Source: Novosphingobium sp. 9
Lineage (GTDB): Bacteria; Pseudomonadota; Alphaproteobacteria; Sphingomonadales; Sphingomonadaceae
NCBI RefSeq assembly: GCF_025340265.1
Contig: NZ_CP022707.1
Location: 744,501-808,500 of the forward strand
Direction of reading: 5' to 3'
Length of the DNA: 64,000 bases
Positions within the stretch are counted from its first letter, which is position 1; each line of letters opens with the position of its first letter. The notes under the pieces are model-generated. The model was not told the origin of the DNA. It made no database searches and saw only the letters and a program-made list of their open reading frames with translations. The position numbers were made by a program, and so were the translations under genes. This document shows positions 17,886-26,689 of this stretch, piece after piece.

Positions 17886-19034
17886 ATGTCCATTCCCTTA
17901 GACTACGAGACGCTGCGGGTGATCTGGTGGGCGCTGCTCGGCGTGCTGCTGATCGGCTTCGCGCTGACCGACGGTTTCGACCTCGGCTCTGCAGCGCTGC
18001 TGCCCTTCGCCGGGCGCACCGATGCCGAGCGCCGCATGGTGATCAACGCCATCGGCCCCACCTGGGAAGGCAACCAGGTGTGGTTCATTCTGGGCGGCGG
18101 CGCGATCTTCGCCGCCTGGCCCTTCGTCTATGCCGTCAGCTTCTCGGGCTTCTACCTCGCGATGTTCCTGGTGCTCGCCTCGTTCATCCTGCGGCCCGTG
18201 GGCTTCAAGTACCGCTCGAAGCGGCCCGACCCTGCATGGCGCAAGCGCTGGGACTGGGCGCTGTTCGTCGGCGGCTTCGTGCCCGCGCTGGTGTTCGGCG
18301 TCGCGGTCGGCAATGTCCTTCAGGGCATTCCCTTCCGCCTCGATAGCGACCTGCGCTCGTTCTACGAAGGCTCGCTGCTGGGCCTGTTCAGCCCCTTCGC
18401 GCTGCTCGCCGGGCTGGTCTCGGTCTCGATGCTGGTGCTCCACGGCGCGGGCTGGCTGACGATCAAGCTGGAGGACGGCCCGGTCCGTCAGCGCGCACAG
18501 GCCTATGGACAGGTCGCCGCCGTGCTGGCGCTGGTGCTCTATGCCATCGGCGGGATCTGGCTGGCCAAGGGCGGCATCGGTTATCACATGGTGAGCGCCG
18601 CCGATCCCTTCGGCCCGTCGAACCCGCGCCTGACCGAGACGGTGCGCGCGGGCGGCGCCTGGATGGACAACTACGGCGCCCATCCCTGGATGCTGATCGC
18701 ACCGCTGCTGGGCCTTGCCGGGCCGGTGCTCGCCTTCCTCGGCATCCGCACCAAGGCGGACAAGCTGGTCATCACCGGATCGGCGCTGACCAACGTGGGC
18801 GTGATCGCCAGCGTGGGCCTTTCGATGTTCCCCTACATCCTGCCCAGCTCGATCGACCCGGCCTCCAGCCTCACCGCGTGGAACGCCTCGTCCAGCCATG
18901 GCACGCTGTTCACGATGCTGATCGCTACCGTGATCTTCCTGCCGCTGATCCTGCTCTACACCGCCTGGGTCTACAAGGTGATGTTCGGCCGGGTGACGAT
19001 GCGCGAAGTCACGCTCAACCCCGATTTCTACTGA
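17886..19034 (+). CDS. cydB: Cytochrome bd ubiquinol oxidase subunit II
   Basis: A 382-residue polytopic protein, the structural partner of CydA. Diagnostic features are the N-terminal DGFDLG motif (ALTDGFDLGSAALLPF) and the conserved GPTWEGNQVWFI block. The length matches the family (E. coli 379). The ATG at 17886 was chosen over longer frames that only run through the end of cydA. It sits in one operon with cydA and cydX. Confidence 0.93.
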   Translation: MSIPLDYETLRVIWWALLGVLLIGFALTDGFDLGSAALLPFAGRTDAERRMVINAIGPTWEGNQVWFILGGGAIFAAWPFVYAVSFSGFYLAMFLVLASFILRPVGFKYRSKRPDPAWRKRWDWALFVGGFVPALVFGVAVGNVLQGIPFRLDSDLRSFYEGSLLGLFSPFALLAGLVSVSMLVLHGAGWLTIKLEDGPVRQRAQAYGQVAAVLALVLYAIGGIWLAKGGIGYHMVSAADPFGPSNPRLTETVRAGGAWMDNYGAHPWMLIAPLLGLAGPVLAFLGIRTKADKLVITGSALTNVGVIASVGLSMFPYILPSSIDPASSLTAWNASSSHGTLFTMLIATVIFLPLILLYTAWVYKVMFGRVTMREVTLNPDFY

Positions 19035-19046
19035 GGAGATAACGCC

Positions 19047-19163
19047 ATGTGGTACTTCGCCTGGATACTGGGGACCGGCCTCGCCGTGGGCTTCGGCATC
19101 ATCAACGGCGTGTGGCACGAGTTCCACACCGACCCCAGCGAGGAACGCACCGTCCTCGACTGA
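19047..19163 (+). CDS. cydX: Cytochrome bd small subunit CydX
   Basis: A 38-residue single-helix protein starting MWYFAWILG and continuing through GFGIING to a short acidic tail. This is the conserved CydX pattern. CydX stabilises the bd complex and heme b595/d binding. It begins 12 bases after the cydB stop with GAGGAG as ribosome binding site (about 19033-19038). It is easily missed because of its size. A strong terminator follows. Confidence 0.9.
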   Translation: MWYFAWILGTGLAVGFGIINGVWHEFHTDPSEERTVLD

Positions 19164-19188
19164 CACCCCGACGGGTCGCACCTGAAGG

Positions 19189-19235
19189 AAACCCCGGCGC
19201 TGGCGAAAGGCTGGCGTCGGGGTTTGGTGTTTTTG
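19189..19235 (+). terminator. Intrinsic terminator of cydABX
   Basis: A 12-bp stem (left arm 19189-19200, AAACCCCGGCGC; right arm 19214-19225, one G-U pair) with a 13-base loop is followed by a T-rich tail ending at 19234. It lies 26 bases after cydX. Confidence 0.8.
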
Positions 19236-19446
19236 GGAGGTAGAGTAAGTTAAAGGCAGGGGAGCTGAGCCCCCCTGCACCCCTGAACGTCTCCCGGCGC
19301 GGGCGTTAAGCGCTGGGTGAGATTGTCGCGTATCCTGCCGTATGGACACGAAGTGGGTCCGCCTGAAGGTTAAGGCCGGCGTCGGAAGACGTAACGGGGT
19401 CTGGGGCCTCTGGCCCCGGAATCCTCCCCTTCAAGCTTTCAAATCC

Positions 19447-20304
19447 TCAAACCGGCGCAACGCCCATATTGTCGATCAGCCGCGCCTTGCCGATCCGTGC
19501 CGCGACCAGCAGCCGCATCGGCGCGTTTTCGCGTTCGGAAAGTACCTCAAGGCTCTGGGCATCGCGCAGTTCGGCGTAGTCGACCGAGGCGAACCCGGCG
19601 TCGACCAGCGCGTGGGCGAGGAGGTCGAGCGTGGCGGGAACCGGGGCGCCGCTCTCGATCGCGCCGATGGCGTGCTTCATCGCTTCGGGCAGGGCGGCGG
19701 CGCGGCTGCGGTCGTCTGCGGAGAGGTAGGCATTGCGCGAGGAGCGGGCGAGGCCGTCCGCCTCGCGCACGGTGGGAACGCCGAGGATCGAATCCACGTG
19801 TGGCGCAGTCAGATCAAGGTCGCGCGCCATGCGGCGGATGACCGCGAGTTGCTGCCAGTCCTTCTCGCCGAACAGGGCCACGTCGGGCTGCACCTGGTTG
19901 AACAGCTTGCAGACCACGGTGGCCACGCCGTCGAAGTGGCCGGGGCGCGAACCGCCGCACAGCCCTTCGCTGACGCCCGAGACGCTGATGTTGGTGGCAA
20001 AGCCCGCCGGGTACATCGCCTCGACCGAGGGTGCCCAGACGAGCGCGGCGCCCGCGCCTTCCACCAGCTCGCAATCGCGCGCGAGGGTGCGGGGATAGGC
20101 GTCGAGATCCTCGCCGGGGCCGAACTGGCGCGGGTTCACGAAGATCGAGACGACGACGTGATCGGCGCGCTTTTTCGCCTCGCGCACCAGCGTCAGATGG
20201 CCTTCGTGCAGCGCGCCCATGGTGGGCACCAGCGCGATGGTGCCGCTCTGGCGCAAGTGGGCCACTGCACGCCGCAGTGGATCAGTCTCGTGGAGAGTTT
20301 GCAT
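19447..20304 (-). CDS. panC: Pantothenate synthetase
   Basis: A 285-residue enzyme that joins pantoate and beta-alanine with ATP to make pantothenate, the precursor of coenzyme A. It shows the nucleotidyl-transferase motif PTMGALHEGH, the pantoate loop FVNPxQF and the SSRNxYLS motif. The ATG at 20304 (MQTLHETDPL) was preferred over a 36-residue longer frame whose extension is not family-like. It is divergent from mipZ. About 210 bases between the cydX terminator and its stop hold two small hairpins but no gene. Confidence 0.92.
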   Translation of the reverse strand: MQTLHETDPLRRAVAHLRQSGTIALVPTMGALHEGHLTLVREAKKRADHVVVSIFVNPRQFGPGEDLDAYPRTLARDCELVEGAGAALVWAPSVEAMYPAGFATNISVSGVSEGLCGGSRPGHFDGVATVVCKLFNQVQPDVALFGEKDWQQLAVIRRMARDLDLTAPHVDSILGVPTVREADGLARSSRNAYLSADDRSRAAALPEAMKHAIGAIESGAPVPATLDLLAHALVDAGFASVDYAELRDAQSLEVLSERENAPMRLLVAARIGKARLIDNMGVAPV

Positions 20305-20380
20305 TGCCTCTGCGTGCTCCGGTATGAAGGGCCATGTCCAGCCCACGGATGCGGCCTTTAGCCGGGTGCCGGGGGATGGG

Positions 20381-20393
20381 GCAAACGCTTTGC
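20381..20393. promoter_or_regulatory. Short inverted repeat between panC and mipZ
   Basis: GCAAA-CGC-TTTGC is a perfect dyad in the divergent promoter region, about 40 bases before the chosen mipZ start. It could be an operator or chance. No regulator is suggested by the neighbours. Confidence 0.25.
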
Positions 20394-20432
20394 AAACCGA
20401 TCGTTTCGTCAACCTTGAAAGAGCCGCGACCC

Positions 20433-21245
20433 GTGACTGCGCATCGTATCGTCTTCGCCAACGAAAAGGGCGGCACCGGCAAGTCCACCACGGCGGTCCA
20501 CGTCGCCATCGCGCTTGCCTATCAGGGCGCCAAAGTGGCCGCGATCGACCTCGATCCGCGCCAGCGCACGTTCTACCGCTACATGGAGAACCGGCTGGAC
20601 ACCGAGCGTCGCCGCGAGATCGCGCTGCCCGGCACGCGCTTTGCGGTCTACGACGGCAACGAGACCGCCGAACTCGACGACATGGCCGAGGCCATCGCCG
20701 AGGATTACGACTTCCTGATCTTCGACACGCCGGGGCGTGACGACGATTTCGCCCGCCACGTCGCCACCACGGCAGATACGCTGGTGACGCCGCTGAACGA
20801 CAGCTTCATCGACTTCGACCTGATCGGTCAGGTCGATTCCGAAAGCTTCAAGGTGAAGCGCCTGTCGTTCTATGCCGAGCTCATGTGGGAAACCCGCAAG
20901 AAGCGCTCGATGGCGACGATCCAGCAGGGGCGCCGCGAACTGGACTGGGTGGTGGTGCGCAACCGCGTCCAGCACGTCGAGGCGCGCAACATGCGCCGCA
21001 TCAACGAGGCGTTGCAGGAGCTTTCCAAGCGTGTCGGCTTCCGCATCTCGCCCGGCTTGTCCGAGCGCGTGATCTATCGCGAGCTGTTCCCCTCGGGGCT
21101 GACGCTGCTCGACAAGGGTCATCTGGGCGAGCTGGGCACCAGCCATCTGGTGGCACGACAGGAACTGCGCGGCCTTGTCGCCGGGCTCAACCTGCCGATG
21201 CCTGCCGCGCGCCAGCCCGACTTCGAGTTCGCGACCGAGGCATGA
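20433..21245 (+). CDS. mipZ: Division-plane positioning ATPase MipZ
   Basis: A 270-residue ParA/MinD-type ATPase. In Caulobacter, MipZ forms polar gradients by binding ParB and inhibits FtsZ assembly away from midcell. The order of motifs fits MipZ closely: NEKGGTGKST (deviant Walker A, residues 10-19), IDLDPRQRTF, FDTPG, TPLNDSFIDFDLIG, DWVVVRNR, RVIYRELFPSGLTLLD and ARQELRGL near the end. The GTG at 20433 places the start a few residues before the P-loop, as in known MipZ proteins. ATG at 20334 or 20376 would add unlikely sequence. The stop overlaps the next gene in ATGA. Confidence 0.88.
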   Translation: MTAHRIVFANEKGGTGKSTTAVHVAIALAYQGAKVAAIDLDPRQRTFYRYMENRLDTERRREIALPGTRFAVYDGNETAELDDMAEAIAEDYDFLIFDTPGRDDDFARHVATTADTLVTPLNDSFIDFDLIGQVDSESFKVKRLSFYAELMWETRKKRSMATIQQGRRELDWVVVRNRVQHVEARNMRRINEALQELSKRVGFRISPGLSERVIYRELFPSGLTLLDKGHLGELGTSHLVARQELRGLVAGLNLPMPAARQPDFEFATEA

Positions 21246-21559
21246 GCAAGCTGATCCTGATCGCGGTGCTGGCCTGCGTCGTGTGGAAGATGGTCTCGGG
21301 CCGCTGGCCGTGGGAAAAGAAAACACTGCCTCCGCGCGGCGGCGATGCGGCGAATGGGCAGGGCGCTTTCGCGCTGGCACAGGCCCGCGCGCTGCTGGGT
21401 GTGCCCGACAGCGCCGGTCGCAAGGACATCCTCGACGCGCACCGCCGCAAGCTGGCCGAGGTCCACCCGGACCGGGGCGGCAGCAACGAGCAGGTCCACG
21501 CCGCCAACGCCGCACGCGATACGCTGCTCGCGGCGCTCGATCCGGGCGCGCAGGGCTGA
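21242..21559 (+). CDS. Membrane-anchored J-domain protein
   Basis: A 105-residue protein with one N-terminal membrane helix (LILIAVLACVVWKMV) and a C-terminal J domain with the diagnostic HPD (AEVHPDRGG). J domains stimulate the ATPase of DnaK-type chaperones, and this layout resembles small TIM14-like or DjlC-like anchors. The start overlaps the mipZ stop in ATGA, so translation is coupled. A link to cell division or envelope assembly is possible but only by context. Confidence 0.75.
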   Translation: MSKLILIAVLACVVWKMVSGRWPWEKKTLPPRGGDAANGQGAFALAQARALLGVPDSAGRKDILDAHRRKLAEVHPDRGGSNEQVHAANAARDTLLAALDPGAQG

Positions 21560-21564
21560 TCCCG

Positions 21565-22191
21565 ATGGCCAGAGCGCGGTCCGACCTGTCGGTGCTGACC
21601 GCGATCTGGATTGCCGGATTGCTGCTGTCCGGCTGGCACCCTTTCGACCGCACGACGTGGGCGATGGAAGTCGCGCCTGCGGTGATCGCGCTGCCGGTGC
21701 TGTGGGCCACGGCACGGCGCTTCCCGCTGACCCGCCTCGCGCTGGTACTGATCGCCGTTCACGGGCTGATCCTGATGCTGGGAGGGGCCTATACCTATGA
21801 GCGGGTGCCGCTGGGGTATGTGCTGGAGCAGTCGCTTGGCCTTGCCCGCAATCCCTACGACCGCATCGGCCATTTCGCTCAGGGGTTCGTTCCCGCAGTG
21901 GTGTTCCGCGAAATCCTGATCCGGCTGGGGCGCCTGCCGCGCGGTGTGCTGCTGACCGGGCTGACGCTCGCCTGCTGCCTTGCCGTCAGTGCGCTGTACG
22001 AACTGATCGAGTTCGGCGCGGCAATGGGGATGGGGCAGGGGGCGGACGCCTTTCTCGGCATGCAGGGCGATCCGTGGGATACCCAGTGGGATATGCTCAC
22101 CTGCCTGATCGGCGCGGCGGTGAGCGTGGTTCTGCTCGGTGGTCTGCATGAAAGGGCACTCGCGCGGCAGCGAGGCGTGGCTATCGATTGA
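21565..22191 (+). CDS. DUF2238 (YjdF-like) integral membrane protein
   Basis: A 208-residue polytopic membrane protein. Features of the family are the YxYxxVP-like loop (YTYERVPLG), NxYDRxGHFAQGFVPA in the middle, ALYELIEF and DPWDTQWDML before the last helix. Function is unknown. It follows the J-domain gene by five bases, so it likely belongs to the mipZ operon. The ATG at 21565 gives a short basic N-terminus before the first helix. Confidence 0.75.
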   Translation: MARARSDLSVLTAIWIAGLLLSGWHPFDRTTWAMEVAPAVIALPVLWATARRFPLTRLALVLIAVHGLILMLGGAYTYERVPLGYVLEQSLGLARNPYDRIGHFAQGFVPAVVFREILIRLGRLPRGVLLTGLTLACCLAVSALYELIEFGAAMGMGQGADAFLGMQGDPWDTQWDMLTCLIGAAVSVVLLGGLHERALARQRGVAID

Positions 22192-22210
22192 CCGGTGATA
22201 GCAGTGGTTG

Positions 22211-22222
22211 TACCGATCGGTA
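22211..22222. promoter_or_regulatory. TetR-type operator before the DUF1348 gene
   Basis: TACCGATCGGTA is a perfect 12-bp palindrome ending 21 bases before the DUF1348 start, where it would cover the promoter or leader. The next gene encodes a TetR repressor, and a near match (ACCGACCGGT) lies before the alpha/beta-hydrolase at 24138-24147. Autoregulation is inferred. Confidence 0.6.
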
Positions 22223-22243
22223 AAACATCGATGGAGATCGTTC

Positions 22244-22708
22244 ATGTCTCGTCCTCCTTTACCGCCGTTCACTCGCGAAACTGCTGCGCAGAAGGCGCGC
22301 ATGGCCGAGGATGCCTGGAACAGTCGCGATCCGGAGCGGGTGTCGCTGGCCTATTCGCCCGATAGCGTGTGGCGTAACCGCGACGTGTTCCTGACCGGAC
22401 GCGAGGCTATCGTCGGGTTTCTGACCGCCAAGTGGGCGAAGGAACTGGACTATCGCCTGATCAAGGAAGTCTGGGCCTGGCAGGAAAATCGCATCGCTGT
22501 GCGCTTCGCCTATGAATGGCATGACGACAGCGGCGCATGGTTTCGCTCCTACGGCAACGAGAACTGGGAATTCGATGCGGCGGGGCTGATGGTCCGTCGT
22601 ATCGCCTCGATCAACGATCTCCCGATTTTGGAAGGCGATCGGCTGTTCCGCTGGCCGCTCGGTCGCCGCCCGGACGATCATCCGTCGTTGAGCGATCTGG
22701 GCCTTTGA
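22244..22708 (+). CDS. DUF1348 / nuclear transport factor 2-like protein
   Basis: A 154-residue protein of the SnoaL/NTF2-like fold. The run [22 protein letters not shown], the block [12 protein letters not shown] and GNENWEFD near residue 105 are typical of DUF1348. Such proteins form small alpha+beta barrels, and the reaction is unknown. The ATG at 22244 has GGAG about 8 bases upstream. A longer start at 22208 would overlap the palindromic operator. It is followed without gap by a TetR gene, so the pair is probably one unit repressed by its own product. Confidence 0.75.
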   Translation: MSRPPLPPFTRETAAQKARMAEDAWNSRDPERVSLAYSPDSVWRNRDVFLTGREAIVGFLTAKWAKELDYRLIKEVWAWQENRIAVRFAYEWHDDSGAWFRSYGNENWEFDAAGLMVRRIASINDLPILEGDRLFRWPLGRRPDDHPSLSDLGL

Positions 22709-22722
22709 CCGGCAAGCGCATC

Positions 22723-23276
22723 ATGACCGAGCGGGTGGCATGTCTGCCCGCGCTGGCCGAGGCATTTCGTGAACATGGCTACGAAGGGGCCAGTCTGGCC
22801 GTGCTTTCGAGTGCTACCGGGCTGGGCAGGGGAAGCCTCTACAACTTCTTCCCCGGCGGCAAGGAAGAGATGATAGCGGCCGTACTGGCTGACATCGACG
22901 GCTGGTTCGAACGGACGGTCTTCCTGCGGCTGGAGCAGGCAGGCCATGGAGCCGCCGCGATCCGTTTCATGATGGGTGACGTCACGACCTATTTCCAGGC
23001 GGGCGGTCGCGTTTGCCTCCTGGGGTGGATCGGGCTGGGTTCGTCGCGCGATGGTTTTGCCGACCGGGTGAAGGGCTATTTCTCCCGCTGGATATCCTCG
23101 CTTGCCGTGTGCCTGGAGAGAGGGGTGTCGCGCCGGAACGGGCTGCCTTGCTGGCAGAAGAGGCCGTGTCGGCCATTCAGGGGGCAATCGTGCTGTCGCG
23201 CGCCTTGGACGACGAACGCGTTTTCCTGCGGATCGTCGAAGCGCAGCAGACTGCACTGATAGCCGCCATGGATTGA
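22723..23276 (+). pseudogene. TetR/AcrR-family repressor (frameshifted as sequenced)
   Basis: The N-terminus is a TetR helix-turn-helix (ALAEAFREHGYEGASLAVLSS, then GxGRGSLYNFFPGGKEEM), of the LmrA/YxaF-like group. The C-terminal ligand domain breaks at the G run near 23124. Adding one G joins SLAVCLERGG to VAPERAALLAEEAV and carries the frame to 23276, about 184 residues, normal for the family. A TTG at 22705, overlapping the DUF1348 stop, is an alternative start. The probable target is the palindrome at 22211. Confidence 0.75.
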
Positions 23277-23383
23277 AATCGGCGGCGTGTGACGCCTTGG
23301 TGGCCCGCTCGGACCTTGCTATTGCAACTTTCATGAAGTTTTACAGGCATGGTTTTCCTGTGCCCGAACGGAGAACTGCCCCG

Positions 23384-24072
23384 ATGCTGCGCCGTGCCTT
23401 TCTGCTTGCCGCTCCGTTGCTTGCCATCGCTGCCCCGGCCTATGCCGAAAATGCGGTGAGCATCGACATCTACGCGATTCCGTCGCAGCCGGTGGTCGAT
23501 GCCATGGCGAAAGTCAGCGACAGTCTGGCCGCGCAGGGCATGACGACGTTCTATCGGCAGGGCCACGCCGTCCACGCCACGCTCTATCTCACGCGTTATC
23601 CGGTCAGTGCCGAGCCCGCGCTCAAGGCCGCGATCCGCAAGCTGGCGAAGGGGCGAAAGGCGTTTCCGCTCACTGTCGGCGGCCTGCAGGTCACCCCAGC
23701 AACTGGCTGTTCCTCGGCGTGGACCGCTCTGCCGAGCTTCAGCGGCTGGCCGATCTGGTGACGGTGACAGCCGAGCCTTTGCGCGATCATGACGTGAAGG
23801 CGCCGACGTGGATGTCGGCCTATCCTGCCAAGCTTCCGGCGTTCGAACGCTATGGTTCGCCCAACGTCTTCATGCAGTTCGACCCGCATCTGACCTTGCT
23901 GGCGAACGAGACCAACCCGAAGCTGGCCGATTTCGTCGCGAGCGCAGCGGCCACGCCGCCCAGAGCCAGCGGAACAGTGGAGGGGATCGGCATGGCCGTG
24001 GTCGACGAGAACGGCCAGATCGTGAAGACGCTGGCGGAATATCGCTTTGCGGGCCTGCCTCGCGGACATTGA
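23384..24072 (+). pseudogene. Exported 2H phosphoesterase-like protein (frameshifted as sequenced)
   Basis: The product starts with a clear signal peptide (MLRRAFLLAAPLLAIAAPAYA) and has the two H-x-T/S-x motifs of the 2H phosphoesterase superfamily: HATLYLT near residue 66 and HLTLLA near residue 169. Relatives act as 2',5' RNA ligases or cyclic phosphodiesterases. A periplasmic member would have another substrate, not known here. The frame breaks at the C run near 23694-23697. One extra C gives VTPSNWLFLGVDRS and continues to 24072, about 229 residues. ATG at 23384 has GGAG 9 bases upstream. Confidence 0.7.
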
Positions 24073-24137
24073 GTTCGGTGGGCGATCGAGCGTGAGCATG
24101 TCGGCGATCCGATCGCAGCACCTGTGAATATCGAGTG

Positions 24138-24147
24138 ACCGACCGGT
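24138..24147. promoter_or_regulatory. Second TetR-operator-like site, before the hydrolase gene
   Basis: ACCGACCGGT matches 9 of 10 bases of the palindrome core at 22212-22221 (ACCGATCGGT) and lies about 60 bases before the hydrolase start. It may place the hydrolase in the regulon of the nearby TetR protein. The similarity is seen directly. The regulation is inferred. Confidence 0.4.
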
Positions 24148-24207
24148 CCTGTCCGGGTTCAGCATCGAGCCGATAGGAGCGATGATTTCCTAGCCCGGAG
24201 GATACCT

Positions 24208-25020
24208 TTGAGCCTGTCGAGAATCGTCGCTGTCGCGCTGGGCGCCGGGCTGTTTTCCCTGTCGGGCGCGGCCGCCGCGCACGTACCGCCAAAGGTCGGT
24301 TCCCCGGCACAGCGGGTGATCGATCTGCCGCTCGGGGGCGGTATGCAGCGTGTCCTCTATGTCGCGCCGTCCCACCCCCGCGCCACGCTTGTCATGTTGC
24401 CGGGGGGAACGGGAGAGATCGGTATCGAGCGCGATGGCCAGCTGCGCCATGGCGACAACTTCGTTGTGCGAACGCGACTGGCCTGGGTGGCGCGAGGCTA
24501 TGCCGTCCTGATCCCGGACAGCATCGACCATGCCAATATGCGCGGCGCGCGAAGTGCTGCGGCGTATGGCAGGCTGGTGGACGATCTGGCGCGCTATGCG
24601 CGCAGGCAGGTGAACGCGCCGGTGTTTCTGCTCGGTACGAGCCAGGGCACGATTGCGGCAACGAACGCGGCATCGCGCGCCGAGCCGGGCCTGCTTTCCG
24701 GGCTTGTCCTGACAGAAAGCGTGGCCGTTCCGGGGCGGCGAAGCACGGAAACCGTGTTCGATGCCGATCCGGGCAAAGTGCGGGTTCCCGTTCTGGTGGT
24801 GGCCAACAGGGATGACGCCTGCGATGTCGCTCCCCCTGCGTTGGCGCCGCAAATTGCAGCTGCGATGGTACACGCGCCAAGCGTTCGGGTATTGACGGTC
24901 AGGGGTGGTGCGCAGCGTTCACCGCAAGCCTGCGGGTCGCTGTCGCCGCACGGCTATTATGGCGTCGAGGCACAGGTCATTTCGAAAATCGCGGTCTGGA
25001 TGCATCAGCACGGGGGCTGA
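24208..25020 (+). CDS. Exported alpha/beta-hydrolase
   Basis: A 270-residue protein with a signal peptide (cleavage near AAA-AH, residue 24) and an alpha/beta-hydrolase core. VMLPGGTGE is the oxyanion strand, GTSQGT holds the nucleophile serine, NRDDAC the likely acid and SPHGYYG the likely histidine. The substrate is unknown. The start is TTG, supported by a strong GGAGG 7 bases upstream, and no better start is in frame. An operator-like sequence shared with the TetR gene lies upstream. Confidence 0.7.
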   Translation: MSLSRIVAVALGAGLFSLSGAAAAHVPPKVGSPAQRVIDLPLGGGMQRVLYVAPSHPRATLVMLPGGTGEIGIERDGQLRHGDNFVVRTRLAWVARGYAVLIPDSIDHANMRGARSAAAYGRLVDDLARYARRQVNAPVFLLGTSQGTIAATNAASRAEPGLLSGLVLTESVAVPGRRSTETVFDADPGKVRVPVLVVANRDDACDVAPPALAPQIAAAMVHAPSVRVLTVRGGAQRSPQACGSLSPHGYYGVEAQVISKIAVWMHQHGG

Positions 25021-25175
25021 GGGGCGGATGAGGCTGCCCCGCTTCCTCGAACGCGCCTCCCAGGAGCAGATAAGGGGCATGGTGGCGATATGCGTCTGCC
25101 CGATATGGGAAGGCGCACATCGAAGCCCTGCCCTTGCTCTTGCCCGAACGGGCAAATGATGGAACGGATCGGGCC

Positions 25176-26615
25176 ATGACCGGACATAGTTTTCACCCGA
25201 CCCTTCTTCGCGAATACGATGTGCGCGGCGTAGTCGACGAAACGCTTCACGAGGCCGATGCCTGGGCGCTGGGGCGTGCCTTCGCCGCGACGGTGGTTGA
25301 GGCGGGGCTTTCCAACGGCAGGATCGCCGTGTGCCGCGATGGCCGTCTCAGTTCGCCGATGCTGGAGGCAGCGCTGGTGGAGGGCCTTTGCGCGGGCGGG
25401 ATCGATGTGGTGCGCATCGGCATGGGGCCTACGCCGATGCTCTATTTCGCCGAAGCTTCAATGCAGGAGGTGGTAGGCGGCATTCAGGTAACTGGCAGCC
25501 ACAATCCCAAGGATCACAACGGTTTCAAGATAGTACTTGCGGGAAGACCGGTCTTCGGGGCCGACCTCCAGCGGATCGGCGAAATCGCGGCCTGCGGCTT
25601 CGGCATGGCGGCCTTCGGGGGCACCGGGCAGCGGTTCGAACGTGCCGGGGGCAGTGAGGGCGAGGATATTCTCCCACGCTGGATCGAAGCGATCCTGAGG
25701 CGCCTCGGCCCCATGGAGCGCGAGGCCATGGCGGACCTGCGGATCGGCTGGGATACCGGAAACGGCGCCGCCGGTCCCGCCATCGAGCTGCTGACCAGTC
25801 AGCTTCCCGGTGAACATCATCTGCTTTTCACCTCCGTCGACGGGACTTTCCCGAACCATCACCCGGACCCTTCCGAGGTGGAAAATCTGGCAGACCTGCA
25901 GGCGCTCGTCGCGGCCAAGAGCCTCCATTTCGGTTGCGCTTTCGATGGCGATGCCGATCGGCTGGGTGTGGTGGATGCTGCCGGGCGCCCGCTTGCCGGG
26001 GATCAGCTGCTGGCGATCTATGCGCTCGATCTGCTGCTGCGGCATCCCGGTGCGCAGATCGTGGCCGATATCAAGAGTTCTGCCGGGTTGGAGAGCCTGA
26101 TCCGACAGGCAGGCGGGCGCCTCGACCTGTGGAAGGCAGGGCATTCGCATATCAAATCCAGAATGAAAGAAACCGGTGCCTTGCTGGGTGGCGAAACGAC
26201 CGGGCACGTCTTTCTGGCTGAGGACTGGTACGGCTTCGACGACGGCGTCTGTGCCGCCGTGGAACTGATCGCGGCACAGGCGCGGCTGGGGCAGAGCGTG
26301 ACGGCGCTACATGCTGCGATGCCGACCAGCTTCGCGACGCCCGAACTGCGCGTTCCGGTAAGTGCCAGCCGCAAGTTCGCCACCGTCGACGAGGTTCGCG
26401 CGCGGCTGGAAGCCGGTGCTGCCGCGATGGTCGCGATCGACGGCGTGCGGGTTAACCGGGGTACGGGATGGTGGCTGCTGCGCGCCTCAAACACGCAGGA
26501 AGTCCTGTCTTTGCGAGCCGAGGCGGCAGCGCCTGAAGGACTGGAGGCGTTGCTCGCGGAAATCGAGGAGCAGCTGGCGCTGTCCGGCTTGGCCGTAAAT
26601 CTGCCGCGCGGTTGA
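25176..26615 (+). CDS. Phosphomannomutase/phosphoglucomutase
   Basis: A 479-residue alpha-D-phosphohexomutase that interconverts hexose 1- and 6-phosphates to supply nucleotide sugars for polysaccharides. Domains appear in the usual order: N-terminal REYDVRG, the phosphoserine loop TGSHNPKDHNG (Ser108), the metal site DGDADR, the sugar loop GGETTGH (usually GEMSGH) and a C-terminal phosphate loop RASNTQE. It resembles AlgC/PgcA. The ATG at 25176 gives the standard family N-terminus. An inverted repeat TGCCCG-AA-CGGGCA at 25141-25154 lies just upstream and could be regulatory. Confidence 0.88.
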   Translation: MTGHSFHPTLLREYDVRGVVDETLHEADAWALGRAFAATVVEAGLSNGRIAVCRDGRLSSPMLEAALVEGLCAGGIDVVRIGMGPTPMLYFAEASMQEVVGGIQVTGSHNPKDHNGFKIVLAGRPVFGADLQRIGEIAACGFGMAAFGGTGQRFERAGGSEGEDILPRWIEAILRRLGPMEREAMADLRIGWDTGNGAAGPAIELLTSQLPGEHHLLFTSVDGTFPNHHPDPSEVENLADLQALVAAKSLHFGCAFDGDADRLGVVDAAGRPLAGDQLLAIYALDLLLRHPGAQIVADIKSSAGLESLIRQAGGRLDLWKAGHSHIKSRMKETGALLGGETTGHVFLAEDWYGFDDGVCAAVELIAAQARLGQSVTALHAAMPTSFATPELRVPVSASRKFATVDEVRARLEAGAAAMVAIDGVRVNRGTGWWLLRASNTQEVLSLRAEAAAPEGLEALLAEIEEQLALSGLAVNLPRG

Positions 26616-26618
26616 TGC

Positions 26619-26650
26619 AAAAAGGGGAGCCGCATGGGGCTCCCCCTTCT
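26619..26650. terminator. Bidirectional terminator between phosphomannomutase and BON genes
   Basis: The arms GGGGAGCC (26624-26631) and GGCTCCCC (26638-26645) form an 8-bp stem with a 6-base loop. An A run precedes and a pyrimidine run follows, so it can serve both converging genes. Confidence 0.65.
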
Positions 26651-26689
26651 GCCGTCGTCACGACAGCGGTAGCGACAAGACCGGTACGA

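Noticed and set aside
19236..19446. Possible small gene between cydX and panC
   Set aside because: The short frames have no ribosome site or recognisable sequence. Only two small hairpins are seen.
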